A stretch of 64,000 nt of DNA from Vandiemenella viatica (lineage: Eukaryota; Arthropoda; Insecta; Orthoptera; Morabidae): NCBI GenBank assembly GCA_031002005.1, contig JARYHS010013630.1:237653539-237717538 (forward strand), in the 5' to 3' direction. The notes beneath the pieces are model-generated. The model saw only the letters and a program-made list of their open reading frames with translations. It was not told the origin of the DNA and ran no database searches. A program made the translations under genes and the position numbers. Below are positions 35,054 to 45,192 of this stretch, piece by piece. The first letter of the stretch is position 1. Each line of letters begins with the position of its first letter.

Positions 35054-35804
35054 ATTATCGTTGTTGAAGAGGGCGGTAGGTTTCGCAAACTTTGGTGCCT
35101 GTCTATAAATATTTAGTCATAGCTCTCAATGGGATGACTTTGTTCTCGAATTTTTGTTCGTGTAGTGTAGAAAATCAGATACCTTGCTATTTTGCACATA
35201 ATAGACTAGCATTAATTTTTAACGAGTGTTGAAAATGAGATTTAAAGGGGTGTGTTTTACATCGCGATTCAGTTAATTTAGTATTGCGCTTTCTTTCGTC
35301 ACGTTGCAGTTTATACTGACAATGTATGTTGAAATTAAATGTGTTAAATTATGCTATGCAATCTAGAAATCTTGATGAAGCAAACGATGTTGTTACTGCA
35401 AATACAGTTTGCAATTCAAATACGCGTGTGTGGGTATGTCTACATAGTTAGATTCTGTACCGGCAATTTAATGGAGGTTGTGGTTAGGTCTAAATGCATT
35501 CTGTACCAGAATGGTTTTGCTGTTCCATAAGGGACAAAGAATTTATCTATTACTGTTAGTAATTTCATGAGACCCAAGTTAGTGATAAAACGTGTATCGC
35601 GATGGAAACTACTTCCAGCTATTCCCAATTAAGCTTACACTGTATGGTAAAAAGATAACTATTTTTATTCTGGTCTAGGCCGCATTTCAACCTAACCTCA
35701 AGTGGTAGTAATAAAACTGAAATATCCATTCTGCATGTCCACCATGTAATTCATTGCGGCTTTGGCAGAATTAATTTTTAGTCCAGGTCGCATATCAACC
35801 CAAT

Positions 35805-36190
35805 CCCAGTATATCCCGAAAACTAAGCAAAATATCAAAAACTTTTATTCTTTATTTTCGATTTTCCTCGTCGTGTTACATAAGAATCGATCATTAAATT
35901 TGACTTTTGCGAAATGTTTCTTCTGCATTTCAACTCAAGACACCTCACTTTTGATACAGTGTATCTCGAGAACTAGGCGAGATATCGAAAAAAATTATTT
36001 TTTTATTAGTCTCGTCGTTTTAAATAAGAATCCATTATCAAATTTGACTTTGACCAATTTTTTCTTCTGAATTTCAACCAAAAACATTTCACATTTGAGA
36101 CAGAATATCTCGAAAACTAAGTAGGATATCAAAAAATTTTATTCTTCATTTTTTATTTTTCTCATCGAGCTACATAATAATCCATCACCA
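35805..36190 (+). repeat. Three tandem units of about 145-150 bp in P1
   Basis: Units start at about 35812, 35962 and 36106 with TATC(C/T)CGA(A/G)AACTA(A/G)G. They continue through TATTCTTTATTTT, CTCGTCG, ATAAGAATC and AAATTTGACTTT. Each has the dyad ATCTCG...CGAGAT in its best copy. The same array in inverted orientation is at 39420-39790 (P2), and a form of it is at 47265-47890 (P3). Confidence 0.8.
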
Positions 36191-36819
36191 GATTGCGGCG
36201 TTACGTTTATCCTAGAGTCCCCTTGAGGGCTTTGTACATATACCCCGTGTCTGTATGGGTTCGGCCTAGTCCCCCACTCCTCCTCCGCCCGGTTTCACTT
36301 CAATGCGTGGTGAAGGTCTCTTGCGTCGTCTCCATATATGTCCTTCCTCCATGCCCATAGACGACCAACTTGGTTGCCAACCTTGTCAGCGTTTGTCACA
36401 GACGAAATGAAATGTTGGCGACCAAGTTGTAAACATCACATTCGAGTATGTGTCATCATCGAGTTTTATGTGCTGGGTGTTTTCTATTGCTGAATTTTAA
36501 TTTTTTAAATTACTGTTTTTAAGTATTTAGGTTATAGTAGAGTCTACAGCATTATTATTGAAAAAATGAATGAGTAAGCATTACAGTATTTAGTTTTAAG
36601 AAAGTTGCGTGACGATAATATGTCTCCTGCTTGTCACAGAGGCACGATATTTAAAACCGCGTCCAGAATTCTAATTCAAATTTAATGAGCGAACAATTCG
36701 TCACTGCAATTTTTTAAGAACGGGAAGCAAAATTTTCAATGAACTGGATAAAGTGCGACCATTTATCGAAAAGGACGCGAACATGAGGATTGTATTAATG
36801 TGAATAAACGATTGTTCGC

Positions 36820-37060
36820 TTCACTTTTTTGCATTACGCCTCGTCGACGTCGAGATTATTAGGGACAGGAAAGAACTGGAGACAAGGAACGGGAAGGAAT
36901 TTGGCCACGGCCTTTTGAAGGAACCATTCATTCATTCACTTGGAGTGTTTTGGAGAAACATTGGAAAACCCTAATCTGGATGGACCGACGGGGATTCAAA
37001 CACGCGTCTTCCCGAATACGAGGACAGAAGGTCACCGCTAACCCAGCACGCGTTGTCAGC
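36820..37060 (-). repeat. SINE family A, copy inside the TIR element
   Basis: The tail side (TTTTTTGCATTACGCCTCGT, CGACGTCGAGATTATTAGGG), body (GGAAGGAATTTGGCCACGGC) and tRNA-like head (GGGGATTCAAACACGCGTC) are present in reverse orientation. There are small substitutions relative to the other copies. Confidence 0.8.
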
Positions 37061-37783
37061 TGTTCGCGACCCTGATATTTTTAGCTAGTGGGCATAGCGT
37101 CGAGGTTTTAAAATTTCTCACCTCGATATCGCCACAGACTCTACTCTTGAGACTTGTAGTGTAACGTTAGAAATTCAGTGATCTGAAGTACCATTAACTT
37201 AGCACGTACTCCTCTTCGGCTTGGCCACTAGTTCCTTAGCTCAGTTTCACGTTTTTCAATTCCTTCCGGTGACTTTATTCTTATAACTGTCAATATACTT
37301 ATTTAGCTCAATTTGCTGGGAAAGAACTAAAGAGTTTTGGTCATTCTTCTTTTTGTTGCGATCCTGAAAAATTTCCTATTTCAATTCCACAGCTTCGGCA
37401 GTTCTCTTAGAGTATTGGAAAATTTACCCAAATTTGAATGTTCGGTACACATTCCATATTCAATAAACAATAATTGACCTCGAAAAATTATAATATAAAT
37501 ATTAACTGCTCAAATGAAAACGTAGTTATCAGAAACAATAACATAGACAGAACAGCTCCAAGTTTACAACTGATGAGAACATCGTTGTCAACTTCCCCAC
37601 AGACGCCACAACAAGGTCGCCAACATAAGATTCCACCCACCAAATATCAAAAGTTTTTAATCTTACTTCAACCAAAACCTCAACCTGAATCTCAACCACC
37701 AACCTGGCCACACACGTTCAACTTAGTCTTCAACACGGCAAGTTGACAACAATGTTGGCAACAAAGTTGATCGTCTGTGGGTC

Positions 37784-37860
37784 TTTTTACGTCGAGATCA
37801 TTAGAAACGGGAGTGGACTTGGGACAATGAACGGGAAGGAATTGTCCTAGAGTGATGCGG
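37784..37860 (-). repeat. SINE family A, fragment
   Basis: TTTTTACGTCGAGATCATTA and AACGGGAAGGAATTGTCC match the 3' half of the family. It starts immediately after the right end of the TIR element. Confidence 0.65.
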
Positions 37861-39215
37861 AAAAACAATTACACTAGCGTCAACAGACTTAATTATAGTC
37901 CATCCAGCAAAGCTCTCAAATTTACTCGGCATAGGAAATATAAAAATATAATCACTCAGCTTGACTGTTACGTGGGTTGTGTATTTCTCACCCTGAAGGA
38001 ATATAAGATTTGGAACGATCCGAATGAACTAGTTGAAAGATTGAGGTGTTTTTCAGCATTAACATCAGCAGGACATACCGTACGGCACGATTCGAAAAAA
38101 TTATATCGGTGATTGAAGAACTTATAAAAGCTACAATCTTCTTGTTCATTCTCGACGACAGTAGAGGTTCCTCAGTTAGTTGGAACTTATTTTGTTTATT
38201 AATCATTTAGTAATTATTTCCGCATCATGATGTTGACATAAGTGCCTTGCTGTCTTAAATTCCGTAGGCCTAACCCTCCTATTTGTTTTCATGTTTTCCA
38301 GATCAGAATAAGTACTTCTAGATCTATAGTTTGGTTCATTCTCAGTTGAATTAGGTTCCATCCTCGATGTTTAAAGGCAGGAACTTCGCTGTCATCCTTT
38401 GTTTCTTCAGCAGTTCCACTACATAGACACAAGTCATTATGCAGCGTTAGCAAGTGGAATAATTATGTCTGAACATTTTATTTAATGATCTTCAGTTTGT
38501 ACCAGAAGTAGGTACACAAAAATGTAAAATGCTAATCAAAAATTTAGAACAAAGTTTTATATATATATATACCTACATACTATTGATACCGTCTTAGTTA
38601 AGTAAGGCTACAGTTTTTCTATAGACACTAATCTTATAAATGTTACCGCTAAAGTGAAGAAATCAATTATTCTGCAGATTAACTAGGCTGATTCGTTAAA
38701 GTGCCGAAAATTGATTCATTTCTCAAATTAACTAGGTAATCTGTAAATTTCCTTTATAATCTGCACATTACTGACAAGGCACTCGTAAAAGTGAAAATAT
38801 GATTTTTGCTGCAACAACAGCTACGTTTACTGCACGCTTAAATTAACATAATGTTATTTATTTATTTTTCAATATATAAAGAATCAAGTTAATACAAGCA
38901 AACAATCATCAAATTAGTTGATAGAATCAATCAACAATCAATGGAAAAACAATAATAAAAAATATCAAATGGATTAAAATATTATTACAACTAAGGAAAT
39001 GAATTTGCAAAAGATAATATGCTTACTAATTAGTGTAATCTAAAGATTTTCGACACTCTGAATTGGTCTTTGCGACATGCACATCTGTTTATGATACACT
39101 AGCAGTTACCCTCGACTTTGTCCTCTTGAAAATGTGTAATAGTATAAAAGTTTTGTTACTATTCAGAGAACGACCAGCAGAAAAAATTCCCCTTTACGGT
39201 TGAAAATATGGTCAA
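37861..39215. other. No gene; reiterated motif at 38640-38780
   Basis: TTAACTAGG and GGTAATCTGC-like motifs are repeated at 38640-38780 and, in the other orientation, at 56295-56420. The copies share GTTACCGCT(A/G)AAGT. The frame at 37852-38112 has no recognised domain. Confidence 0.45.
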
Positions 39216-39223
39216 TTGCTTCC

Positions 39224-39870
39224 CATGGAGGAAGGAAATATATGGAGACGACGCAAGCGACCTTCACCACGCAATGAAGTGAAGCCGGGCGGAGGAGGAG
39301 TGGGGGGAGTGGGGAGGCATGGCCTAACCCATACAGACACGGCGTATATGTACAAAAACCTCAAGGGGACTCTAGGATTAACGTAACGTCGCAATCTGGA
39401 GATGGATTATTATGTAACTCGATGAGACAAATAAAAAATGAAGAATACATTTTTTTATATCCTACTTAGTTTTCGAGATATTCTGTCTCAAATGTGAAAA
39501 GGTTTTGGTTGAAATTCAGAAGAAAAAATTGGTCAAAGTCAAATTTGATGACGGATAAAAAGACGAGAGAAATAAAAAATAAAGAATAAAATTTTTCGAT
39601 ATCTCCCCTAGTTCTCGAGATATACTGTATCAAAAGTGAGGTGTCTTGAGTTGAAATGCAGAAGAAAAATTTCGCAAAAGTCAAATTTAATGATCGATTC
39701 TTATATAACACGACGAGACAAATCGAAAATAAAGATATCTTGCTTAGTTATAGGGATATACTGGGATTGGATTGATATGTGGCCGGGACTATAAATTAAT
39801 TCTGCCAAAGCCACAATGATTACATGGTTGACATGCAGAATAGATATTTAAGTTTTATTACTACCACTTG
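39224..39870 (-). repeat. 3' end of P2 with tandem repeats
   Basis: This inverted copy of the P1 3' end comprises TIR, the conserved block GAAGTGAAGCCGGGCGGAGG...CTCAAGGGGACTCTAGGATT, then three repeat units at about 39466, 39600 and 39745. It ends with the dispersed motif near 39870 (TTAGGCTGAAATGCGTCTTA). Confidence 0.8.
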
Positions 39871-40124
39871 TGGTTAGGCTGAAATGCGTCTTAGACCAAA
39901 AAAAAATAGATGGCTCACTCTAGGGGCGGGCAACCCAGACATTTTGTAGGCTGGTACCAGAAATAAAATGTTTCCGTATAATTTATAGTTAATATAAAGT
40001 GTATCAAAAAAAAGGAAAGAGTGATACTTTACTATACTGTATGGTTGGCATAATGCGGTGTTCTTTGAAGTAACTTCAATCGAGTGTGCTCCAATCAAAA
40101 ATGCGGTGATGTGTCACTGTCTGA

Positions 40125-40897
40125 ACATTGTTGTGTCCCGTCGAAGAACTTGCGCAACAGAGAGCTGAAAAGACTCAGAAACTGAAACAAGTGGGTATCG
40201 ATTTTTACAATTCGGGAACTCGGGATAGGAAGAGTTCAGGAGAAATAAATTGAAGAACACAAGAGGTTATGAGGAACACACTTGTGACTCACGAAGCCGA
40301 CAAACTCTCACTGAGAATACTCAGAAATTACGAGAGGTACCTATTCCAAAGGGTCCTGACTCAGCATTAACATTTCGACAACGTCTTCAATAGTCGTGTC
40401 GGTCCACCCGAACCGTCGGTGGAAGAAGTTCACCCACCACAGGCACTCCAAAAAGGATTGATAGGTTATTACCTCTCCGTCTGGATCAACTAATAGCAGT
40501 TCCCTCTGCCAAAGATCCATAAACTTGAAGACCCTAACAGTAACAACGGCGACTACAGTAGCTGAATACACGTTGTCTTTCCGCTGTACTATCGCGCTGC
40601 GTACTCGCTGGCTGGCTGTCGAAGAAGCCGATCGGAGAAGTCTCGGAGAAGTCCCCCTCCCTTGGAGGCGGGCTCTTTTTATAGCCGCGCGTGACGCACT
40701 CCGCTGCCCTGGGCGTCCTTCCAGAAGCTTACGCCCGTATTTCGTCACCACGCACTCACGCGCCACGCAGCCCTCTATCGATGCAACCTTGTCCACACAC
40801 ACGTTCACTGTTAGCTCTCTTTGCTACCCATTGCACCATATTAACACTTGGGCGTTACTAACACTCAGGCGTTACTTTTATTACTTCGTAACAACAT
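40125..40897 (-). mobile_element. Solo LTR a, 765 bp, with 4-bp target duplication
   Basis: ACAT flanks both sides (40125-40128 and 40894-40897). The LTR is TGTTGTGTCCCG...CTTCGTAACA on the + strand. Orientation is set by a TATA box on the - strand (CTATAAAAAG at 40674-40683) and homology with solo LTR b at 42598. It contains a short ORF (see 40341-40520). No internal region is present, as expected after LTR-LTR recombination. Confidence 0.8.
40341..40520 (-). CDS. Short ORF in solo LTR a, unrecognised
   Basis: The 59-codon frame starts MDLWQRELLLVDPDGEVITY and continues QSFLECLWWVNFFHRRFGW. It begins about 155 bp downstream of the LTR TATA box. The related LTR b encodes MDGSRRETKLVNPYGRYFSY followed by QTYLKLMRRIQFLLREF. 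The pattern M-D...R-E..LV-P-G....YQ-(F/Y)L.....F..R-F is shared although the DNA has diverged. This suggests a real, short protein-coding start inside the LTR of this family. The frame is open further upstream (to 40808), but similarity to b starts at the ATG. Function is unknown. Confidence 0.45.
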   Translation of the reverse strand: MDLWQRELLLVDPDGEVITYQSFLECLWWVNFFHRRFGWTDTTIEDVVEMLMLSQDPLE

Positions 40898-41118
40898 GTG
40901 TATACTTTTTTTAACAAAATAACTTATCATGCTATAACAGCTCTACTTCAACTTGTGTTTAAACGGGCAGAGACTTTATTATTACCTTTAAAAATAAAAG
41001 AACTGTTTCACAATTATTGCTATTACAGGAATGTACAAGGAACTTTATGAGACAGAATTTCATTCATTATTTTTTTTTATTTCACATTCTTAATAATGAA
41101 TTAACATGTAAATACCAT

Positions 41119-41184
41119 AGTCACCTGAAGATGGATCCACAGGGTCCGAAATGCATTGTGTAATACAATAAAAGTTGTATTCTA
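41119..41184 (+). ncRNA. Hammerhead-like motif, degenerate
   Basis: AGTCAC (41119-41124) and GTGACT (41185-41190) would form stem I. CTGAAGA (41125-41131) fits the CUGANGA core. GGATCC-ACA-GGGTCC (41133-41147) forms a six-pair stem II with one G-U, separated from the core by one extra U. GAAA is at 41148-41151. A hairpin AATACAA...TTGTATT (41162-41181) lies in the stem III position, and UA (41183-41184) precedes stem I. The extra U and an imperfect stem III argue against strong activity. The motif resembles those in Penelope-type tails. Confidence 0.4.
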
Positions 41185-41239
41185 GTGACTGAAGGGAGTT
41201 TCTCATTCTACCTTTGTCGAATTAACATGTGGTTAAAGG

Positions 41240-41632
41240 TAGGGACCATGCACAAACTACAAGACTCAGTCCAAGGGGGGGGGGGGACAGCTGGAAGGCT
41301 ACACTGGGCTACGTGGGGAGAGGAAGGGGGAGGGGTTCCAAGCCAGGCTACGTAGCTTTCCTTTCATAACATTTGTCACAGTTAAAATGAGTAACTGAAC
41401 TCACAACAGCATGTGAATATTTATTTCACTCAGTTAATTATCTCCTTATGTAATTTACAATAGTCTGACAAGAGAAAACAGTGCAAAATGTCTTCTGGAA
41501 TCAAAAGGGGAAAAAAGCTACATGATAGGTGGGGGGGGGGAGGCATAAGCCAAGGAGGGCTACATGGGGGAGAGGAGGGATAGTGGTTCACAGGATACAA
41601 AAATGGAGCTATGTGGTTTATGCACGCTCCCT
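41240..41632. mobile_element. MITE-like inverted-repeat element
   Basis: The ends AGGGACCATGCACAAACTAC and, inverted, AGGGAGCGTGCATAAACCAC match at about 17 of 20 positions. The interior is G-rich, with G-runs at 41275-41287 and 41530-41539. The target duplication is not clear and no superfamily is assigned. Confidence 0.5.
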
Positions 41633-41764
41633 TATTTATGTATCTTAATTGATGTTACCTATAAACATTAGAAATTAAGAAAACAAAGTGTTAAAAAGTC
41701 TTTTAATAGAATTGTATATGCCAAAACATCTACAGCCACAAAAAACACTAGGGGTATTATTATT

Positions 41765-41800
41765 TTATTTTATTTCAATGGAGCACACACTCCGGAATAT
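41765..41800 (-). repeat. LINE 3' tail fragment
   Basis: TTTTATTTTATTTCAATGGA then GCACACACTCCGG is the reverse complement of the Jockey/CR1-type LINE end (hairpin plus ATTTAA tail). Confidence 0.65.
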
Positions 41801-42593
41801 CTGAGTGTAATTAGGAAGCAGTGATACAAGATTGATTGAAACAGAAAGTTATATATGTAATTTGAAAGTGTCCCCAAAGGGCAAGATAATACTTGACAAC
41901 AATAGGAGCACTGGATTCTTAGGTTTTCTGATTTATGATTGAAGTATTTGTTTAATTCCTTAGTAATTGATCAAAAAATCTTAAAATATATCATTATCAT
42001 ATAAATTTAGTCAGGATCACTTTGAAATATTTTTACAATGTATCAGATCTTTGGAGGGGGGGGGGGTTCAAACAATCCCACTGCCCATACAATTTAAAAC
42101 AGCTTCAGCTTATTAAAAAAAAAACTATTCTTGAAATGTGAAGTGAAATATGCAAACACTGGTAATTGCATACTCCTGGAACAATTATCAATCATGCTCC
42201 AGAACATAGTATAAATGTTACATCAAAGAATCATCGAATTATTGAAGAGGAAAAAGAATTACAGTTCCTCCCAAGTTCGACCACGATTGTATGTTTGATG
42301 CAGGTGCACTAACTGTTTTAATGGATCATATTGTATACTACAATGGAGGATTTGTGGTACACAAACTTTTAAAAACATTAAAATGTGAAGAGTGTGTTTT
42401 GTGTTCCTCATTTCAATTATTTCGGAGATCTCTCATAACGTACAAAAGTAAGATGGTCTTATTCATCATTCACTTAATATATGTAACATTTGAAAAATGT
42501 TTTAAAAATTATTTAGAAGAAATGTGCATTCAAATTTTGGTTTATTTTTTAAAAAGAAGTTAAACATTTTGCAAACTGAAACACAAGTTGTTC

Positions 42594-43567
42594 AAATTGT
42601 TGCGTCTTGGTTGGCTATTTACTTCCGCGAGCGGTTCGGAAGATGGGAGCTCCGGTGAGACTGTCTATGGGTACCTTTTAGAAGTCTCAGAAATAAGTGG
42701 AATTTGATTTTCAGGCAAGGGAACTGGGTGTGGAAGGGTACTGATAGAAATGAAAACACATACAAGTTGAAATTACAAAGACCAAGCTTGCAGCTCACGA
42801 AGACCGACTTACATCTCCTTTAAACCTAAGTCCCAGGGAGGTGCGCGGCTTCAAAGTACTATTCTTCTAACATTTCTAACTCGCGGAATTCCCTCAGCAG
42901 GAACTGGATCCTCCGCATCAACTTCAAATAAGTTTGGTAGGAAAAGTATCTCCCATAGGGATTAACCAATTTAGTTTCCCTACGACTACCGTCCATGAGA
43001 CTCCAAAGGCTAAGTCCTAGTCTAACATCTGGCGTCGTCAACTAGAGTCGAACTCCTAGTCTCTAACTACCCCGCCTACTCCGCGGTGCTCGGCTGTCCA
43101 CTCTGACAGACCTGCTCTGTTACTGCTCCGCCCTACTCTGGCTCTCGGTGGCCCAGCCACCTCCTTTTATACTTCTTAATGACGACATTATTTGTGTCCT
43201 CTTAACCTTCTAGAACATTCTGGGGCGTTGGTTGCTTGTTTACGTTCTTGCAACAGTCCTATCTGCCCTTCTGGAAACTTCCGTGTTTCCCGTCACGTAG
43301 GCTGTCGGGTCGGGTCGTGTTAGTGGAATCCTCCGCTGCTGTCAACACGCAGCCCTATCACCCTCGCTCCGACCTTCTGCTTTCCCCACTGTTTATGTTA
43401 TCGCGTTGCCCCTTGTTGACTACATATTGCTCTTCTACAAACATCCCGTGTTTCTCCGGTTTCGTATCGCTACGGCGTTTTCCTACGCCTATACTCTCAC
43501 GTTGTCTTGCTGCTTCTTGCACAACTTAACATAACTAAGTGTTCCCGCGATTATTTCGCGACAAAAT
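42594..43567 (-). mobile_element. Solo LTR b, 966 bp, inserted in transposase sequence
   Basis: AAAT flanks both sides (42594-42597 and 43564-43567). The LTR is TGTTGCGTCTTGG...TTTCGCGACA on the + strand. The TATA box (GTATAAAAGG, - strand) is at 43163-43172. The paralogous empty site near 44500 reads ACAAGTTATTCATACTTTAA against ACAAGTTGTTCAAAT/GTTAA here. It is a sister of LTR a. Confidence 0.85.
42859..42996 (-). CDS. Short ORF in solo LTR b, unrecognised
   Basis: The frame of 45 codons from MDGSRRETKL to ELEMLEE is related to the 59-codon frame in LTR a (shared LV-P-G and YQ-L spacing, then R-F). It begins about 165 bp downstream of the TATA box. I do not recognise the protein. Confidence 0.4.
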   Translation of the reverse strand: MDGSRRETKLVNPYGRYFSYQTYLKLMRRIQFLLREFRELEMLEE

Positions 43568-43929
43568 GTTAATGTGTGAAAATTTATTCAGTCAGCTTAT
43601 TGAATATTCTCTTGATCAAGATGTGTCGTCTAATTTAACAGCCCTACTTATTAGTACAATTGTAAAAAATTATCTGTCGGTTAGATTTAGATACGGGGGA
43701 GCGAGAATGTTGTAAAAAAAAAGAGACTCAATTAGAAACACATTCACCAAATTGATTTTGTTCAAAGGCTAATAACTTCTTTATTTATGAAGCCTATTTT
43801 TATTTCTGCATGAACCTGTTCCAAATATATAGATATAAATTATTCAAAAAAAGATGACAGTGCTCATATTTGATGAGTTATAAATAACTAAGCCTACAGA
43901 AATTGAATATTACTGTTTCTTTTTATAAA

Positions 43930-43985
43930 AAAATTAATTTTTAGTTTCCTTGGAGCATGCACTCCAGTGGAAATTAATTACCCCA
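43930..43985 (-). repeat. LINE 3' tail fragment
   Basis: CCTTGGAGCATGCACTCCAG then TGG is the inverted LINE end with its 14-bp palindrome-like GGAGCATGCACTCC. Confidence 0.6.
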
Positions 43986-44177
43986 CTCACCAAATTCCCT
44001 CTTCTGATTATTTTAAAAAATTAACATGTACCTATACTTTTAGTGTTAAATTTATTATCCCATGTATTATTATTATGGAGACAATGAATACATCTGTAGT
44101 AGCATCGTGCAATGAATAAAAATTATATGTTCTAGGCATTTGATGCTACCTGAAACTTATCTTTTGTGCTTCAATTG

Positions 44178-44280
44178 TTTGTTGAAGACTTGAAGCGTAA
44201 ATGCCTTGTCATAACGTTTGATGTTTTACTCGGTTGGGCAGAGCATATTGGGCAGGTTATAGGAAAAGGTTATAAACTTT
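44178..44280 (+). repeat. LINE internal fragment
   Basis: TGAAGACTTGAAGCGTAAAT...GGGCAGGTTATAGGAAAAGG aligns with 21709-21796 of the full LINE (GAAGACTTGAAATGTAAATA...GACAGGTGGTAGGAAAAGGT). Confidence 0.6.
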
Positions 44281-44329
44281 TTCATTAATTACAACGGGTA
44301 TGAGAAATTTATTGTCCTCTAAACAAAAT

Positions 44330-44815
44330 CAATTTGGTATAAATATTTCTAATATAATCCCCCTTTTTAACAATTTTCTTTCCCCAATAGCAAAATCTAA
44401 TTGATAAGGAGAGCTATATGATTTTCCATTATAGCCTGATCCTGAGTGTGTTCATTTAGCTGACTAAAAATTTTTGACACATTAAAGTATGAATAACTTG
44501 TGTTTCAATTTGCAAAATATTTAACTTCTTCTTGAGAAACGTACCAGTATTACCATGAACATATCTTCTAAACACCTTTTCAGATGTCTTACAAATATTA
44601 CATACATCAACAGATGGGTGAATAAGGCCACCCCTTGTTTTGAAAGTAATCAAAGATCTCCAAAACAATGGAAATGGTGAGCACAAAACAGTAATACAAT
44701 CTTCACATTTTAAACTTTTCATCAGTTTTTGCACAACAAACCCTCCTATATAATATACAATATGCTCTGATAAAAGACTCAATTAACCCGGATCAAACAT
44801 ATAGTCATGGTCCAA
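44330..44815 (-). pseudogene. P-type transposase C-terminal region (second copy)
   Basis: In - strand sense it reads DYMFDPG, SLLSEHIVYYIGGFVVQKLM, KSLKCEDCITVLCSPFPLFW, RSLITFKTRGGLIHPSVDVC and LQIETQVIHTLMCQ. A few stops or shifts follow before ENHIALLI. It is the same block as 42150-43715 but inverted, and it is in the correct orientation relative to the THAP exon. It represents the 3' coding part of P2. Confidence 0.75.
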
Positions 44816-45192
44816 ATTATAGGTAATAACCTAAGTCAATGGCTTGAACTTTTTTAAAAAAATGAATAAAACTCACAGCTTCTCACATAACACTTAATTT
44901 CATCATACACTGTCAGTATTAAACAGCAACGTGACGAAAGAAAGCGCAATACTAAATAAACTGGATCGCGATGTAAAACACACCCCTTTAAATCTCATTT
45001 TCAACATTTTAAAAATTAATGCTAGTCTATTATGTGCAAAATAGCAAGGTATGCTGCTTTTCTACACCACACCAACAAAAATTTGAGAACAAAGTCGTCC
45101 CATTGAGAGCTATGACTATATATTTACAGACATGCGCCAAAGTTTACAATTCCCACTGACAACTTGACCACAATTATTAGAATACAACTTAC

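Larger units (their letters stand above)
34818..36361 (+). mobile_element. P-superfamily element P1, 1528 bp
   Basis: The element runs from CATG at 34826 to CATG at 36353. It is flanked by CCCACAGA and CCCATAGA (7 of 8 identical). The right end in reverse complement reads CATGGAGGAAGGACATATAT. The left end reads CATGGAGGAGAAGTGACG and has lost about 17 bp between two GGAGGA repeats. It contains a THAP exon, an intron-like segment homologous to P2 and P3, and a tandem-repeat-bearing 3' end. The catalytic domain is absent, so it is non-autonomous. Confidence 0.85.
34815..37782. mobile_element. TIR element interrupted by a P element and a SINE
   Basis: The right end, in reverse complement, reads CCCACAGACGATCAACTTTG then TTGCCAAC. 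The left end reads CCCATAGACGACCAACTTGG then TTGCCAAC (36354 on). The first bases of the left end are duplicated at 34818-34825 (CCCACAGA) by insertion of the P element, so the original left end lies near 34815. The termini share about 27 matching positions, and a piece of the end (CCCACAGACG) recurs near 37601. A SINE (36820-37060) lies inside. The superfamily is not determined. Confidence 0.55.
42150..43715 (+). pseudogene. P-type transposase C-terminal region, interrupted by a solo LTR
   Basis: The + strand reads NHRIIEEEKELQFLPSSTT, CMFDAGALTVLMDHIVYY, GGFVVHKLLKTLKCEEC and, up to 42590, VYFLKRS. After the LTR (42598-43563) the same homology continues with SQLIEYSLDQDVSSNLTALL and ISTIVKNYLSVRF to a stop near 43715. 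The IVYY-GGFVV-KL-K-LKCE-C block is characteristic of the end of P-element/THAP9-type transposases. The copy at 44330-44815 is uninterrupted at this site, which shows the empty target. It lies in opposite orientation to the rest of P2. Confidence 0.7.

Noticed and set aside
35812..36190. CRISPR-like array
   Set aside because: Units are 145-150 bp with no short-repeat/unique-spacer pattern, and lie inside a DNA transposon.
41060..41090. Rho-independent terminator-like T-run
   Set aside because: The context is a eukaryotic genome; the T-run is simple sequence.
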